Below, in pieces: positions 1 to 10,549 of a DNA stretch of 64,000 nt. The stretch comes from Bursaphelenchus xylophilus (lineage: Eukaryota > Nematoda > Chromadorea > Rhabditida > Aphelenchoididae). The stretch covers positions 10,845,501 to 10,909,500 of the forward strand of contig CAJFCV020000005.1 in assembly GCA_904066235.2 (NCBI GenBank), in the 5' to 3' direction. The notes beneath the pieces were generated by a model that made no database searches, was not told where the DNA came from, and was given only the letters and a program-made list of their open reading frames with translations. Position numbers and translations under genes: made by a program. How positions within the stretch are numbered: position 1 is the stretch's first letter; the number at the start of each line of letters is the position of its first letter.

Positions 1-3000
1 CACGTACGGCCCCGGGCTTGATCAAGAGCATGTCGCCAAAGGACATCTGAATGGAAGAGTCCTCTAGCTTGTGCAGCTTCCAAGAACGTGGAGAAGATCT
101 GTTCTTCGTGCGTTCGGCACTCTTCGAAGCTCTTGAGGCAAGGAACGGTCAGAATTATTGATCTTAAGGCCAATAACTCCTTGTTCTTCACCGAGACTTC
201 GCGCAATTGCACGATCTTTTTCATTTGTTTTTTGTACTTTCTGTACGTTTTTGTCTTGTAGTCGTAGGCATAGTTTTTGTTCAATTCAACGTACGTCAGA
301 TCAGCTGTTTCTTCAGCGTTTTCTGCGCAGTACTGAAAGTATGCGGTCAACCTTGAATACACGTTTGGATTCAGGTTGCTGACTTTTTGCGCTATGTTTT
401 CGATAGGCTCTCCGTCAGCCGCGTAAACATGGCTGTCTCCGGGCATGTGAATGCCAATTTGCTCCACAATATGGGAGACGAAGACAGGCCCGAAGCTGAA
501 AATGCGAAGGTGAGCTTCTTGGGGCGTGATATAATTCGCTCCCATATAGTATTCGGGCTCATGGATGTCGACTTTCTTTGTCTTTGGGTTAATCTCGATT
601 CCGTAGATCTTTTCATTCGGATTCTTTTTCTCGGGGTCAATCTCGTTCTCATCGAACGGATGATCCTCGCCGAGTTTCCCTTGCCTTTCTTTTTCAAGTT
701 CTCTTTCTTTCTGTTTCTGAGCTTCGAGAGCTTCAAATTCAGAAATGACTTGAACGATGGCGTGATCATTCCCCTTTAAGATATACTTTAAAACGTATGC
801 GGGGGTTCCGTTGGTGCACACGGCCTCAACATTTGAATGACCGTCCCACCATGTGAGTAAAGTCTTGTTGTATGGTACAACATGACGATCGGTGTAGACG
901 CGCTGAACGCCGTCCACTATTTTACTTCCGGAATGGACTGGGGCTGTGACGTCCTTTCCACGTTCCAACCTTTGATAGGCCACATATCCAGGGCCAATTC
1001 TGGTTTCCGGAACAATTTCCTGAGGATAGCGCCGGGTGCACTTTCCGTTTTTGTCCCGGCACAGATCGGTTTCTTTACAGTCATGGATCATGTACCGAAG
1101 AACCTTGTCATGAACCTCAGCATCCGCGACCGGATCTGGGAATCTGGCCGAGATAAATTCGTCGACAACGTGGGCCGACATTTCTTTGTGCTCAGTCCAG
1201 AGGAGCAAGTGAACATGAGGATTTCCTCGTTTCTGGAACTCCAAAGACATGTAGTAGCCTAGGCATTGCCCAAACCACCCTTGCTGTCCTTTCTGCGGAG
1301 GCGCAATACGTCTCATGAGTTCGACAACCTTTTGTCGAAAGACTCGGTTTAGAATGTCATATGCATTCTTCGGATCAACTCCTTTATTTCCGCAAAGCTG
1401 AAGGAAATCAGGCCATTCAGAGTTCGCAGTCAATGTTATGAAGAAACTGGGCGAACTCAATGTCTGAGCCATGGCTATACAGTTCGAATACTGTCGCTGA
1501 TAGTAGCGACGACTGTATCGATGACCTGGAGGCATCCTAGTCAGCTTACCAAGTTGGTAGCCTTTGGACTTCTGCTTGAGAAGTTCCGAAAAGTTTTCGC
1601 GGACATATTTAGCGTCGACGCGTCGCTTGGGTACAACGTTTTTCTCGTAGTAATCAAAGACCTGTTCTTCGATTCCCAAGGCTTTTTGACAAATCCAGCG
1701 GCCACCGAGTTTATAGTGGTTATAAATTCGATGAACTCCCCGATCTCGAGGTCTACGCTGAAGCCTATACTTGACTTGCATTCGCAAAGAGCACTTCTTT
1801 GCCTTTGGCTTTGTTTTCTTGGGAAGAAGATCGTCCTCGTCGGCCGCTTCTTCCAATTCTTCTATGTTAATGTCGTCCTCGTTTTGTTTCAACCCGGCTG
1901 GAAGCGGGTTCAACGCGACATTCACCTCAAAAGGCAAGAACTCATCGTCATCTCCAGGCCGAGGCTCTGGGAGTATGTCATCTTCACCGACATCTCGCAA
2001 TGGAAGATGTCGGTGGAAGTATGGCTCGCCATGTATAAACAGAAGAGGGTAAAGAAAGGCGTCAAGTTCAGGCATATACGCCTTGTACTTCGCCGATTGG
2101 TGACCTCGACTGAACACGACCATACCCGGCGGAAGCTTAACATTGCCGTTCTCATCGTTCAGATAAACAACGGCATGTTCCGCAACTTCGGGTTTATTGA
2201 TCTGCCTTTCGTGAAGGTCCTTAGGAAGCAACCTTTGCCTTAATTCAGGACTCAGATCTTTTGCATCAACAATTTTGAGCAAGTAATTCTCACTTGGTTT
2301 GCCTTCCAAACCAAGGAGTTGCTGCCGTTCAATAATTGTATAATACATTTGCGCCAAGTCGTTGTACTGGCGAATGTAATTATAGAAGAACGCTGTTAAC
2401 GCGTCAAACGCAGCTTTATGCGACATGTTTGTATACATTTTAGTCTTTTTTAGTTGATCACAAACGTCGTCGTCTGTCAAATCCGGCGCAAATCTGAGCA
2501 ACTGCCCAAGAAGAAGCGTGTTCGAGAATCCTTCCGGATTAGAGACGTGATACGCCGTTTGTCCGTTAATGTTAACCACTGGCGCTCCGCGTCCAGGTGG
2601 ATCGGACTGGTGTACAGTTTGTGCCCCAAATGCGTACATTTGGTTTAATCTGGGGCTCTCATCTCGATAACAGAGATAGTACTCTTTGGGAAGAGGTTTC
2701 AGGGGGAAACTCCCTGCTCCGAGAACCAAGTTTTGTTGAAACTCAGGCATGTCTCGAAGGTCTGGCATGACCACCTGGCCGTGCTTGCAGCATTCTGAAG
2801 AAGTTTCTCCAGAAAGCAACCATGCCTGACAATGCGGGCAATCATAGAAAAGACCCACGTGATATGGGTGCCGATAATAATAGCCGCTGCTATGAGAGGC
2901 CTGACAATGCATGGTGGTCCGCCCTTTCTTGGAAGACTTTGACCGTTTTAGTTCCTCCTTTTGAACATAGCCTTTTTGACTCCTCCGCACTATGCCCTTT

Positions 3001-6000
3001 GCCTGGGTTCTTGGAGTGAATGGAGGAGGAGTTGGAGGCCTTGGTGCAGGCTGCGTTCTCGCAACTGCCACTCTTGGAGGTGACAGCGGACTGTCGGCTT
3101 TACTTTCATTTTCAAAGTCTAGACAGAGCTGATGATAAACATTATCACGCGCAGAGCTGCAAAAGATTGAATTCAAAATTCGAATGGAATAATTTGCTGC
3201 TCGGCCATATGGCCAACGTTGCACCTGGTTTGGTGGCATTCCATTTGAGCGCAAGTAGAGCTCTGCATTGGAAACTGCGTAATTTGCAGTAAAGTTACCG
3301 TCATCCGTCCAGTAGTACTGACATGAATTCGACGTAACAAAAATTTGGGCTCGTGGATTTGCGCCAGTTTGAGGACAGAAAACGTTCTCATAAACTGTTT
3401 GAAACATGTGCTCAAAATCGCGGGCATTGATCCCGGTTCGAGCGGGGTCAATAAGCGTGACATTCGCCGATCGCCGGGATTTAAACATTATTGCCAGCAC
3501 GAAATGACGGGATGTCAAAGTGGTTCGCGTTTTCCGAGAGGCGGTTGGTCTTATCAGAGGAATGAAAAGTGCAGGATCAGAATGATCTTCACCACATTCA
3601 TTAGCTCCGATGTTAATCAAACAATAATCGGCAGGATCAGCAGAGGTATCCAGCGACCACGTTGGAGAGATGAGTCCCACAGGTGCTGCGGACTGGCTTA
3701 TGAGTTGAGCCAGGGGAAATGTGAGGAGCCGAGGATCAAACTCGTCGTCATTTTTCTCAACATAAGATATTTCAGAGTCTCCGAGGAGTCTCTCTTCAAA
3801 TGTCTTTGTGTTGGTGCTTACACGGTTAGCGTCTTTAAACAACTGGACCATGTAGCGATAATGTTGTCTTGGATACTTTGCCTCAGCATATAGTTTGTAC
3901 CCCTCCGAGACTTCAGGAATCTCCAGAGCTTTCTCTTCTTTCGCTATCATCAGAGAAATGTTAACGCAGTCAAACCGTTTCATAAGTTTGTCCTCAGCGG
4001 ATGTATTTCTCGGTGAAGCCCTGGGTTTCTTTGGAGAGGCCTCAACCTGACTTGAGTTTTCCTCATCCATCTGCCGCTTAGTAACTGATCTCCTTTTTCT
4101 TGGAGTCAATTCTGGAACCGCAAATACAGGTTCTGGCTCAGTCACAGATGACTTTTCCACCATATTTTGAACCGACTTTGTCTTTTTTGTCGGAGTGCTT
4201 GGAACAGCATCTACTCCTCGGCGTCTTTGAGGAGTTCTGGGAATTTCTCGCCTGATCTCCTCGACTGGACGACGGTCTTCCTGTGGAATAACCTCGCCTA
4301 ACAATTGGCGGACTTGCTCGATAGTTGGCCGATTGTTAGGTCGGACCACTGGGACTTTCGAACGCAGGTTGGCTTTTGCTGCCTTACCACCACCGTACAA
4401 CAGGAATTGTCTTTCGAACTGGTCCAAACCCAGTTTTCGAATTTCAACTCCAGTGAGGCCGAGTTTCCTGAACGGCTCGTTATTCTGCGTGAAGAGCAGA
4501 TACATGTACAGGTTGTGGATAGAATGAAATCCACAATTCCAGGAATCATTTTGAGGATCAAAGTGATCGTCAATGCTTTCGACCTTTAAGTTTGGGCACT
4601 GAGCACCAAACATTGCTTCAAAAATGTTTTTGAAATATTGCCGAAGGTCGCTCCTTCTGGCATGGAAAACGGGAACAGGCCTGTATGTGTCGATGATAAA
4701 GACTTCGACATTTGCCAGGGACCTTACTTCCATTACTGCAACGGCAAAGTGATTTCCGCTGTATAACGGAACAATGACCGTAGCCGGAAGACCTTCACGC
4801 GGATTAAAGATCACGTTTCTCGGATCAAAGGCAGGAAGAAACTCGGCCTCTCTTGCAGAAACAAATCCAAAGTTTCTTTCAAAGTATGGAAGATACTCGA
4901 CCATACCAAAAACTAATCCAACGACGTGAAGCCATTCTCTAGGATTCGCCTGTACATCTTCGAGCCACATGCGAATAAACACTAAACTGGAGTTGACATC
5001 TCCAGTAAAGGCTGTGTTGTAATGGGCAGTCATGAAATCTTCGGGAAGAATTTCACTTAAAATGACATACGGCATGGCATCAAAGATCGCTGCCTCCGAA
5101 AAATGCCCATTGAAGTGTTTAAATGGCTCATATGCAATATCCACGTTCTGTTTCAAAGAAGGATTCGTTTCAATCGAGTCCTCAAACAGGAAGGAATCCA
5201 TACTTTGAGAAAGACTTTCAACCTCGTCGAAGTCCTCTCTCCTGGGTTCTACACCCTTTTTCAATTGTGATCGTCGAGATCGTGAGCCAAAACCGGACGG
5301 TTTCCGGCTTTTCTGGCGTTTGCGGCCTGAATCAGCCGAAGAAGAAGGCTGACTTGCGACTACTTGAGAAGTCTCAGATGTATGACCTGCCGAGGCCTTT
5401 AATTGTGACCGCCGAGATCGTGAAGCAAATCCTATCTTTTTGCTACCACCACCTCTACAGAAGGTCAATTCCTCAAGAGCAGAAGCCGAGGTTCCGGTCT
5501 CCCCAAGGGGCTGGTCCTCAAGGCACGGTAACTCGGGCTTTGCATGTCCCAGCCGAAGCTGGGAAGGAAAGCCCGAGGACTTTCCATGTCCCAGCCGCAG
5601 CTGGGAAGGAAAGCCCGTGGGCCTTCCATGTCCCAGCCGAAGCCGGGAAGGAAAGCCCCCCATGGACCTTCCATGTCCCAGCCGCAGCCGGGAAGGAAAG
5701 CCCCCCATGGGCCTTCCATGTCCCAGCTGAAGCTGGGAAGGAAAGCCCGAGGACTTTCCATGTCCCAGCCGCAGCTGGGAAGGAAAGCCCGTGGGCCTTC
5801 CATGTCCCAGCCGAAGCTGGGAAGGAAAGCCCCCCATGGGCCTTCCATGTCCCAGCCGCAGCTGGGAAGGAAAGCCCGTGGGCCTTCCATGTCCCAGCCG
5901 CAGCCGGGAAGGAAAGCCCCCCATGGGCCTTCCATGTCCCAGCCGAAGCTGGGAAGGAAAGCCCCCCATGGGCCTTCCATGTCCCAGCCGAAGCTGGGAA

Positions 6001-6365
6001 GGAAAGCCCGTGGGCCTTCCATGTCCCAGCCGAAGCTGGGAAGGAAAGCCCGTGGGCCTTCCATGTCCCAGCCGAAGCCGGGAAGGAAAGCCCGTGGGCC
6101 TTCCATGTCCCAGCCGCAGCTGGGAAGGAAAGCCCGTGGGCCTTCCATGTCCCAGCCGCAGCTGGGAAGGAAAGCCCGTGGGCCTTCCATGTCCCAGCCG
6201 CAGCTGGGAAGGAAAGCCCGTGGGCCTTCCATGTCCCAGCCGAAGCCGGGAAGGAAAGCCCGTGAGCCTTCCATGTCCCAGCCGAAGCCGGGAAGGAAAG
6301 CCCACAAAAAATCCACACACTCCACATTCATTGCCATCGCATCCATCCACATCCATCGCACGCAT
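1..6365 (-). CDS. Helitron Rep/helicase polyprotein, N-terminal part (3' end off window)
   Basis: One reading frame stays open from ATG at 6365 to base 1, over 2,120 codons, so the protein continues beyond the left edge. In order: residues 1-21 lead; about 22-275 are the in-frame minisatellite; about 310-370 are Ser/Arg-rich with a duplicated SRSRRSQLK motif. About 395-640 resemble a Ulp1/C48 cysteine protease, with H539, D559 and C611 in QNDSWNCGFH. About 880-1090 look like a second, diverged copy (H954) without a clear catalytic Cys. A Helitron-type zinc finger begins at C1176 (CPHC ... CC..G). The Rep nuclease follows: motif I near 1642 (TLTANSEWPD), motif II H1717/H1719 (PHVHLLLW), motif III Y1857/Y1861 (YVLKYILK). 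The PIF1-like helicase expected after Rep lies outside the window. It would drive rolling-circle transposition in the nucleus. No stop or frameshift was seen. The protease assignment is inferred from motifs; the Helitron assignment is firm. Confidence 0.9.
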   Translation of the reverse strand, partial: MRAMDVDGCDGNECGVCGFFVGFPSRLRLGHGRLTGFPSRLRLGHGRPTGFPSQLRLGHGRPTGFPSQLRLGHGRPTGFPSQLRLGHGRPTGFPSRLRLGHGRPTGFPSQLRLGHGRPTGFPSQLRLGHGRPMGGFPSQLRLGHGRPMGGFPSRLRLGHGRPTGFPSQLRLGHGRPMGGFPSQLRLGHGRPTGFPSQLRLGHGKSSGFPSQLQLGHGRPMGGFPSRLRLGHGRSMGGFPSRLRLGHGRPTGFPSQLRLGHGKSSGFPSQLRLGHAKPELPCLEDQPLGETGTSASALEELTFCRGGGSKKIGFASRSRRSQLKASAGHTSETSQVVASQPSSSADSGRKRQKSRKPSGFGSRSRRSQLKKGVEPRREDFDEVESLSQSMDSFLFEDSIETNPSLKQNVDIAYEPFKHFNGHFSEAAIFDAMPYVILSEILPEDFMTAHYNTAFTGDVNSSLVFIRMWLEDVQANPREWLHVVGLVFGMVEYLPYFERNFGFVSAREAEFLPAFDPRNVIFNPREGLPATVIVPLYSGNHFAVAVMEVRSLANVEVFIIDTYRPVPVFHARRSDLRQYFKNIFEAMFGAQCPNLKVESIDDHFDPQNDSWNCGFHSIHNLYMYLLFTQNNEPFRKLGLTGVEIRKLGLDQFERQFLLYGGGKAAKANLRSKVPVVRPNNRPTIEQVRQLLGEVIPQEDRRPVEEIRREIPRTPQRRRGVDAVPSTPTKKTKSVQNMVEKSSVTEPEPVFAVPELTPRKRRSVTKRQMDEENSSQVEASPKKPRASPRNTSAEDKLMKRFDCVNISLMIAKEEKALEIPEVSEGYKLYAEAKYPRQHYRYMVQLFKDANRVSTNTKTFEERLLGDSEISYVEKNDDEFDPRLLTFPLAQLISQSAAPVGLISPTWSLDTSADPADYCLINIGANECGEDHSDPALFIPLIRPTASRKTRTTLTSRHFVLAIMFKSRRSANVTLIDPARTGINARDFEHMFQTVYENVFCPQTGANPRAQIFVTSNSCQYYWTDDGNFTANYAVSNAELYLRSNGMPPNQVQRWPYGRAANYSIRILNSIFCSSARDNVYHQLCLDFENESKADSPLSPPRVAVARTQPAPRPPTPPPFTPRTQAKGIVRRSQKGYVQKEELKRSKSSKKGRTTMHCQASHSSGYYYRHPYHVGLFYDCPHCQAWLLSGETSSECCKHGQVVMPDLRDMPEFQQNLVLGAGSFPLKPLPKEYYLCYRDESPRLNQMYAFGAQTVHQSDPPGRGAPVVNINGQTAYHVSNPEGFSNTLLLGQLLRFAPDLTDDDVCDQLKKTKMYTNMSHKAAFDALTAFFYNYIRQYNDLAQMYYTIIERQQLLGLEGKPSENYLLKIVDAKDLSPELRQRLLPKDLHERQINKPEVAEHAVVYLNDENGNVKLPPGMVVFSRGHQSAKYKAYMPELDAFLYPLLFIHGEPYFHRHLPLRDVGEDDILPEPRPGDDDEFLPFEVNVALNPLPAGLKQNEDDINIEELEEAADEDDLLPKKTKPKAKKCSLRMQVKYRLQRRPRDRGVHRIYNHYKLGGRWICQKALGIEEQVFDYYEKNVVPKRRVDAKYVRENFSELLKQKSKGYQLGKLTRMPPGHRYSRRYYQRQYSNCIAMAQTLSSPSFFITLTANSEWPDFLQLCGNKGVDPKNAYDILNRVFRQKVVELMRRIAPPQKGQQGWFGQCLGYYMSLEFQKRGNPHVHLLLWTEHKEMSAHVVDEFISARFPDPVADAEVHDKVLRYMIHDCKETDLCRDKNGKCTRRYPQEIVPETRIGPGYVAYQRLERGKDVTAPVHSGSKIVDGVQRVYTDRHVVPYNKTLLTWWDGHSNVEAVCTNGTPAYVLKYILKGNDHAIVQVISEFEALEAQKQKERELEKERQGKLGEDHPFDENEIDPEKKNPNEKIYGIEINPKTKKVDIHEPEYYMGANYITPQEAHLRIFSFGPVFVSHIVEQIGIHMPGDSHVYAADGEPIENIAQKVSNLNPNVYSRLTAYFQYCAENAEETADLTYVELNKNYAYDYKTKTYRKYKKQMKKIVQLREVSVKNKELLALRSIILTVPCLKSFEECRTHEEQIFSTFLEAAQARGLFHSDVLWRHALDQARGRT
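5544..6300. repeat. 42/45-bp minisatellite inside the Helitron ORF, about 18 units
   Basis: Eighteen units start at spacings of exactly 42 or 45 bp, so the reading frame never changes. Each unit has a short hairpin, CCCAGC with a 4-base loop then GCTGGG. All minus-strand frames are open; the frame that joins the Helitron protein reads GFPS.LRLGHGRP per unit. Variation is mostly at the loop (AAG or CAG) and in the 3-bp length change. Confidence 0.95.
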
Positions 6366-6380
6366 TGCTCGAGTTGAAAT

Positions 6381-6386
6381 CTGAAA
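6381..6386 (-). promoter_or_regulatory. 3' splice or trans-splice acceptor upstream of the Helitron start
   Basis: On the minus strand TTTGTTTCAG ends at 6381, 15 bases before the ATG at 6365. This fits the nematode acceptor consensus and could receive a spliced leader or an upstream exon. In-frame stops lie just above it, which supports the chosen start. Confidence 0.55.
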
Positions 6387-6975
6387 CAAAAAGAATTAGT
6401 AACAAAATACTAAAATGAACACGAAATATAAAAAACGCGAATAAATAGCACGAAATTCGAAAAAATCGGACATCAAATACCAATTCCCGAGTAAAAAGAA
6501 CGCCAAAACGAATAAAAATGTCATGGATAACATACAATTCGCCCCTTGAGCCTTTTTAGAACAAAAAAACATAGATTCTGATCTAAATTTTACCTTATCT
6601 ATGAAATAAGGTCCTAATTGTAAACAAAAAAATATATAAAAAGCGTGGAAATAGAAGGGAGAAGAGAATAGACAAATATAATTAGACTGCTTGAATGTTT
6701 TCAGCGCAAAACTCCCGAGTTTCAACCTAATGTTCTATATTATACCTAAAATTAGGTAACACATTAAAAAAATGTTAAAAATTACCTCGAACATGCCTAA
6801 AACAAAGGAATACTTGTCATGGATTATATAATTGGTCGTCTAGAAAACTTTTTCGTGCAGAATGCCCCAATTTTCAACTTAAAATTATATTATCCATGAG
6901 GAAGCAAAAATTTTTTCAAAAAATTCTAAAAATTACGAAAATCAAATGAAAGATCTACGATAAAACTCTTAGAAC
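6387..6975. other. AT-rich spacer upstream of the Helitron ORF
   Basis: No gene is seen. The stretch is A/T rich with many short A runs and probably forms the element's 5' region, but no element end was identified. Confidence 0.5.
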
Positions 6976-7690
6976 ACATATCTCAGCTAAAATAAGCTTT
7001 GAGAAGGTGAATACAGCAACTTTTTTGAGCAAAATCCGCAGATTTTGAGATAAAAATATGTTATCCATGAAAAGGTCAAAATTTTCGAAAAAAAATCCAA
7101 AAAAAAGGTAAAAATATGAAAAAGGCGACAGGAAATCGATTCAAAAACACGTAGCTGAGCTTATCGAAGCTTTCTGAAAGGAAATACCCGAAGGATTTTG
7201 AGAAAAATCTCAAAATATACATATAAAACGAAACGATTCATGAATAGCCAAATTTTATAAGAAAAAGTAAAAAAAAATCATGAAAATCTACAAAAGGTGT
7301 GAGAAAAAAGGTTCTAAATCGCATAATTCAGCTCAAGGAAGCTTTGAGAAGGTGAATACCCCAACTTGTTTGAGCAAAATTCCAAAATTTTCCCAAATTT
7401 TGAGATAAAACTATGTTATCCATGAGGAGGCCAAAATTTTCGAAAAAAAATCCAATAAAACGGCAAGAATAGCAAAAAAGCGATGGGAAAACGATTCGAA
7501 AACACCAAGTTGAGCTGAACAAAGCTTTCTGAAAGGAAATACCCGAAGGATTTTGAGAAAAATCTCAAAATTTACACATAAACGAAACAATTCATGAACA
7601 GCCAAATTTTGTAAGAAAAAGTAAAAAAAAATCATGAAAATCTACAAAAGGTGTGAGAAAAAAGGTTGAAAATAAAATAATTCAGCTAAA
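6976..7690. repeat. Two tandem copies of a ~350-bp AT-rich unit
   Basis: The block with AGCTTTGAGAAGGTGAATAC, then GAAATACCCGAAGGATTTTG, then CTACAAAAGGTGTGAGAAAA occurs at about 6990-7320 and again at 7335-7680 with few differences. It is a direct duplication without an open frame worth calling. Confidence 0.8.
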
Positions 7691-8275
7691 TGAACCGTTT
7701 AGAGGCAAAAAATTCTAAAATTTGTACCAAAATAATATTCTCCATCCCGCAAAAACAAATTTTCGAAAAATGTTGAAACAAAGAAGAAAAAATACCGGAA
7801 AAAAATGAGCAAACTGTCCTGCATGTATAATGTAAAAAAATAAGGACTACGAATATGAAGGTACCGAAAAAAACGACACTCTGGCTTCAAAAAAATTCTT
7901 CAGAAAATATCGGGCGCAGCTCTCCGAATAAACGCAGGCTGCAGCGTCATTCGACCGATTCGTTTTACGGCAAAGACCGGAATCAAATAGAGAATAATGA
8001 AATCCGTTTAATTTGTGGCGTCTATAGCCAATTCTCTTCTACTTATGGTCAATTTGAGTCAAGTAGAAACAAAAAAGTAGTTTATATTGTACATGATAAA
8101 ATTCGAGAAATCGTTTCTTAAAATAGAAGAGAAAGGATAAACAAAACAGAAGTTTAAAAAATAGATATGATTTGAGGATTTTACAGCCAAGTTGTGCCGA
8201 TTTTTCTGCAATGTAAAAGAAGATACAGCCAAAACAAAATTATATTACACATGACAATTTTAAAAAAATTTTAAT
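7691..8275. other. AT-rich spacer
   Basis: No supported gene. The short open frame at 7855-8121 has AT-driven composition, no splice context and no recognisable motif, so it is not called. Confidence 0.4.
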
Positions 8276-8640
8276 TTCGCTGATGTAAGTAGGGCTCCGG
8301 TCGGCTCCAGCCTTCGGCTGGAGCCTCCCGGAGCAGCAAGCGAGCTGGCTCGGCCTTCGGCCTCGCCAGCTCGCAATAAATTTTTATAAAAATAGTCCTT
8401 TTCGCTGTGCAAGTAGGGCTCCGGTCGGCTCCAGCCTTCGGCTGGAGCCTCCCGGAGCAGCATGCGAGCTGGCTCGGCCTTCGGCCTCGCCAGCTCGCAA
8501 TAAATTTTTATAAAAATAGTCTTTTTCGCTGTGCAAGTAGGGCTCCGGTCGGCTCCAGCCTTCGGCTGGAGCCTCCCGGAGCAGCATGCGAGCTGGCTCG
8601 GCCTTCGGCCTCGCCAGCTCGCGATAAATTTTATTAAATC
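8276..8640. repeat. Three tandem copies of a 124-bp GC-rich hairpin repeat
   Basis: AGGGCTCCGGTCGGCTCCAG recurs at 8291, 8415 and 8539, exactly 124 bp apart. Each unit holds two strong hairpins: GGCTCCAGC/GCTGGAGCC around a CTTCG-type loop, and GCGAGCTGGC/GCCAGCTCGC enclosing an inner GGCCTTCGGCC hairpin. Units are nearly identical, so recent amplification is likely. The GC content contrasts with the AT-rich flanks. Confidence 0.92.
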
Positions 8641-8739
8641 TCTCTGTATCGCTATTGGACGAAAACCGGCCGTTGGTCACTCAGTTCGAAACCGATTGGG
8701 CTGAAATTTGGCACGATGGAAGCTTACCGAATTAGTCAA

Positions 8740-10250
8740 AAATTGACCCGAGCCGAATTTTGAATTTCGAACATTACGTGCCCTGAGGGCCGAATTTATG
8801 CGAAAAATGCCAAAAATCGACCTTTTGCCAACGGTGCAACGTCAACGGGATGATGTCAGGAGCTGAAAATGGTCATGGAGCTATCCCAGGCAAATACAAA
8901 GGCACATCGAAGCCCTTTTTTGAATTTGGTCCCCGATTACGCGAAAGAGGAATTTATATTACACTTGACACCTGGCCCTGAAAAAATTTTTTGACGTCTG
9001 AAGTAAGAAGGGCAATGTAGCCGAGGTTGAGGTGGTTCTAGGTCAAAGCGGACATGCTGAATCCACCCCCGCCATCAAAATCCCGAAATTCCGCCATTAA
9101 CGTGAAGTTTTGGTCGATTCTGCAAAAATCGAGTTTTGGTCGATTTTGCTCCAAATTCAAACGCCGGACGTGAACGTCGAATTCAGAAGCCGAAAAAAAT
9201 GGAGTAGATAGCCTGAGTAATTCCTGAGACATTTGTGACGCCCGATTTTTGAATTTCGACCTAGTTTCCGAGAAAAAAAATTTGAATATTACACTTGACA
9301 TCTGACGTCGGAAGAAAATTTGGAATCTCTAAAATACGAAACGCTACTGCGGCGTGTGATACACGCTTCTAGGTCAAGTCGACCATGCTGAATACGATGG
9401 CACACACAGAAATCCGAAAAATTTGAAGTCCGTGCCCTGAGGGCCGATTTAGTCAAAAAATCCGGAAAATCGACCGTTCGCGGAAGACCTCGGGATTCAA
9501 CGACGATCCCAGAATCTGAAAATAATGGAGAACATACTACAGTCTATTCCTAAGAACCATGTAAAGCCCGATTTTTGAATTTCGACTTCAGTCCCGAGAA
9601 AAAAAAATTTGAATATTGTACATGAGATCTGACCTCGGCCGAAAATTTGGAGCATGTAAAATACGAAACGCTACCGAAGCGAGTGACACACGTTCCTAGG
9701 TCAATTTACACATGCTGAATCGAATGCCATCAGCAGAATCCCGAAATTCGGTCGATAACATGAAGTTTTGGTCGATTTTGCGAAAATCGAGTTTTAGTCG
9801 ATTCTGCGCCAGTTAAAACGCCGGACGTGAACGTCGAATTCAGAATCCGAAAAAAATTGTGTAGATAGTTTGAGCAATTCCTGAGGCCCTGGTGAAGCCC
9901 GATTTTTGAATTTCGACGTAGTCTTCCCGGAAAAAATTCCGGAAAATTAGGCCTATTTTGGGAAATTTCGAAAAATCTCGAATGGCTAAAATACGAAATA
10001 CGACAGGAAGATACTAAAGGTGGTTCTAGGGTAAGTCAGGCATGCCGATTCAGAATCCGTTGTCAAAATCCAGAAATTCCGTCATCTTGATGGTGAAATC
10101 TGGAAAAATCCAAAAAATCCCGAAAATCGACTGTAACTTTCGACCGGTCGGTCGTAGAGCTTAGAAAATGGTACCGTTGGTCTTAGAATTTTGCGTAGAT
10201 GCGGAAAGAGGTATCACATGTGGGAAAAAGTGGCGGGATCAAGTTACGAC
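8740..10250. repeat. Degenerate tandem repeat, unit about 330 bp
   Basis: Landmarks recur in the same order four times: ATTACACTTGACA-like, then AAAATACGAAACGCTAC-like, then TTCTAGGTCAA and CATGCTGAAT. Starts are near 8950, 9285, 9613 and 9955. Copies are strongly diverged, so the array is old. CCCTGAGGGC also recurs. Confidence 0.7.
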
Positions 10251-10549
10251 CCTTAGGGCAAAAACGAAAAAATACGAAATTTCCGCCTCACTGAGTACAT
10301 GAACAATCCGCAAAAACATCGGACACTTTTGTTGCAAGTTTCCGAGCTACGGGGCAAAATATGGAAAAAAAGTGGACTTTGCACCGTGCATAAAAATGCC
10401 CTGAGGGCAGATTTTTGGAATTTTGAAAAGCCAAAAGTCTTAGAAGTCTTTGCGCTACCGCTGTGCCAAATTTCAGGAAAAAAAGTCAACGTCTTCGATT
10501 TTTTATATTTCTCACTTAGGGTACTTTCGATATTTTTATTCCAAAACTA

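Noticed and set aside
387..3893. Plus-strand open frames of 100-240 codons over the Helitron gene
   Set aside because: They are antisense shadows of the long minus frame and show no family motifs.
5465..6377. Long repetitive frames on both strands (for example 298 and 269 codons minus, 277 plus) across the minisatellite
   Set aside because: All frames of the 42/45-bp unit are open. Only the minus frame continuous with the Helitron protein has support.
8276..8640. CRISPR-like appearance of regularly spaced repeats
   Set aside because: Units are identical end to end with no unique spacers, and the DNA is eukaryotic. It is a tandem satellite. The same reasoning applies to 5544-6300 and 23601-23815.
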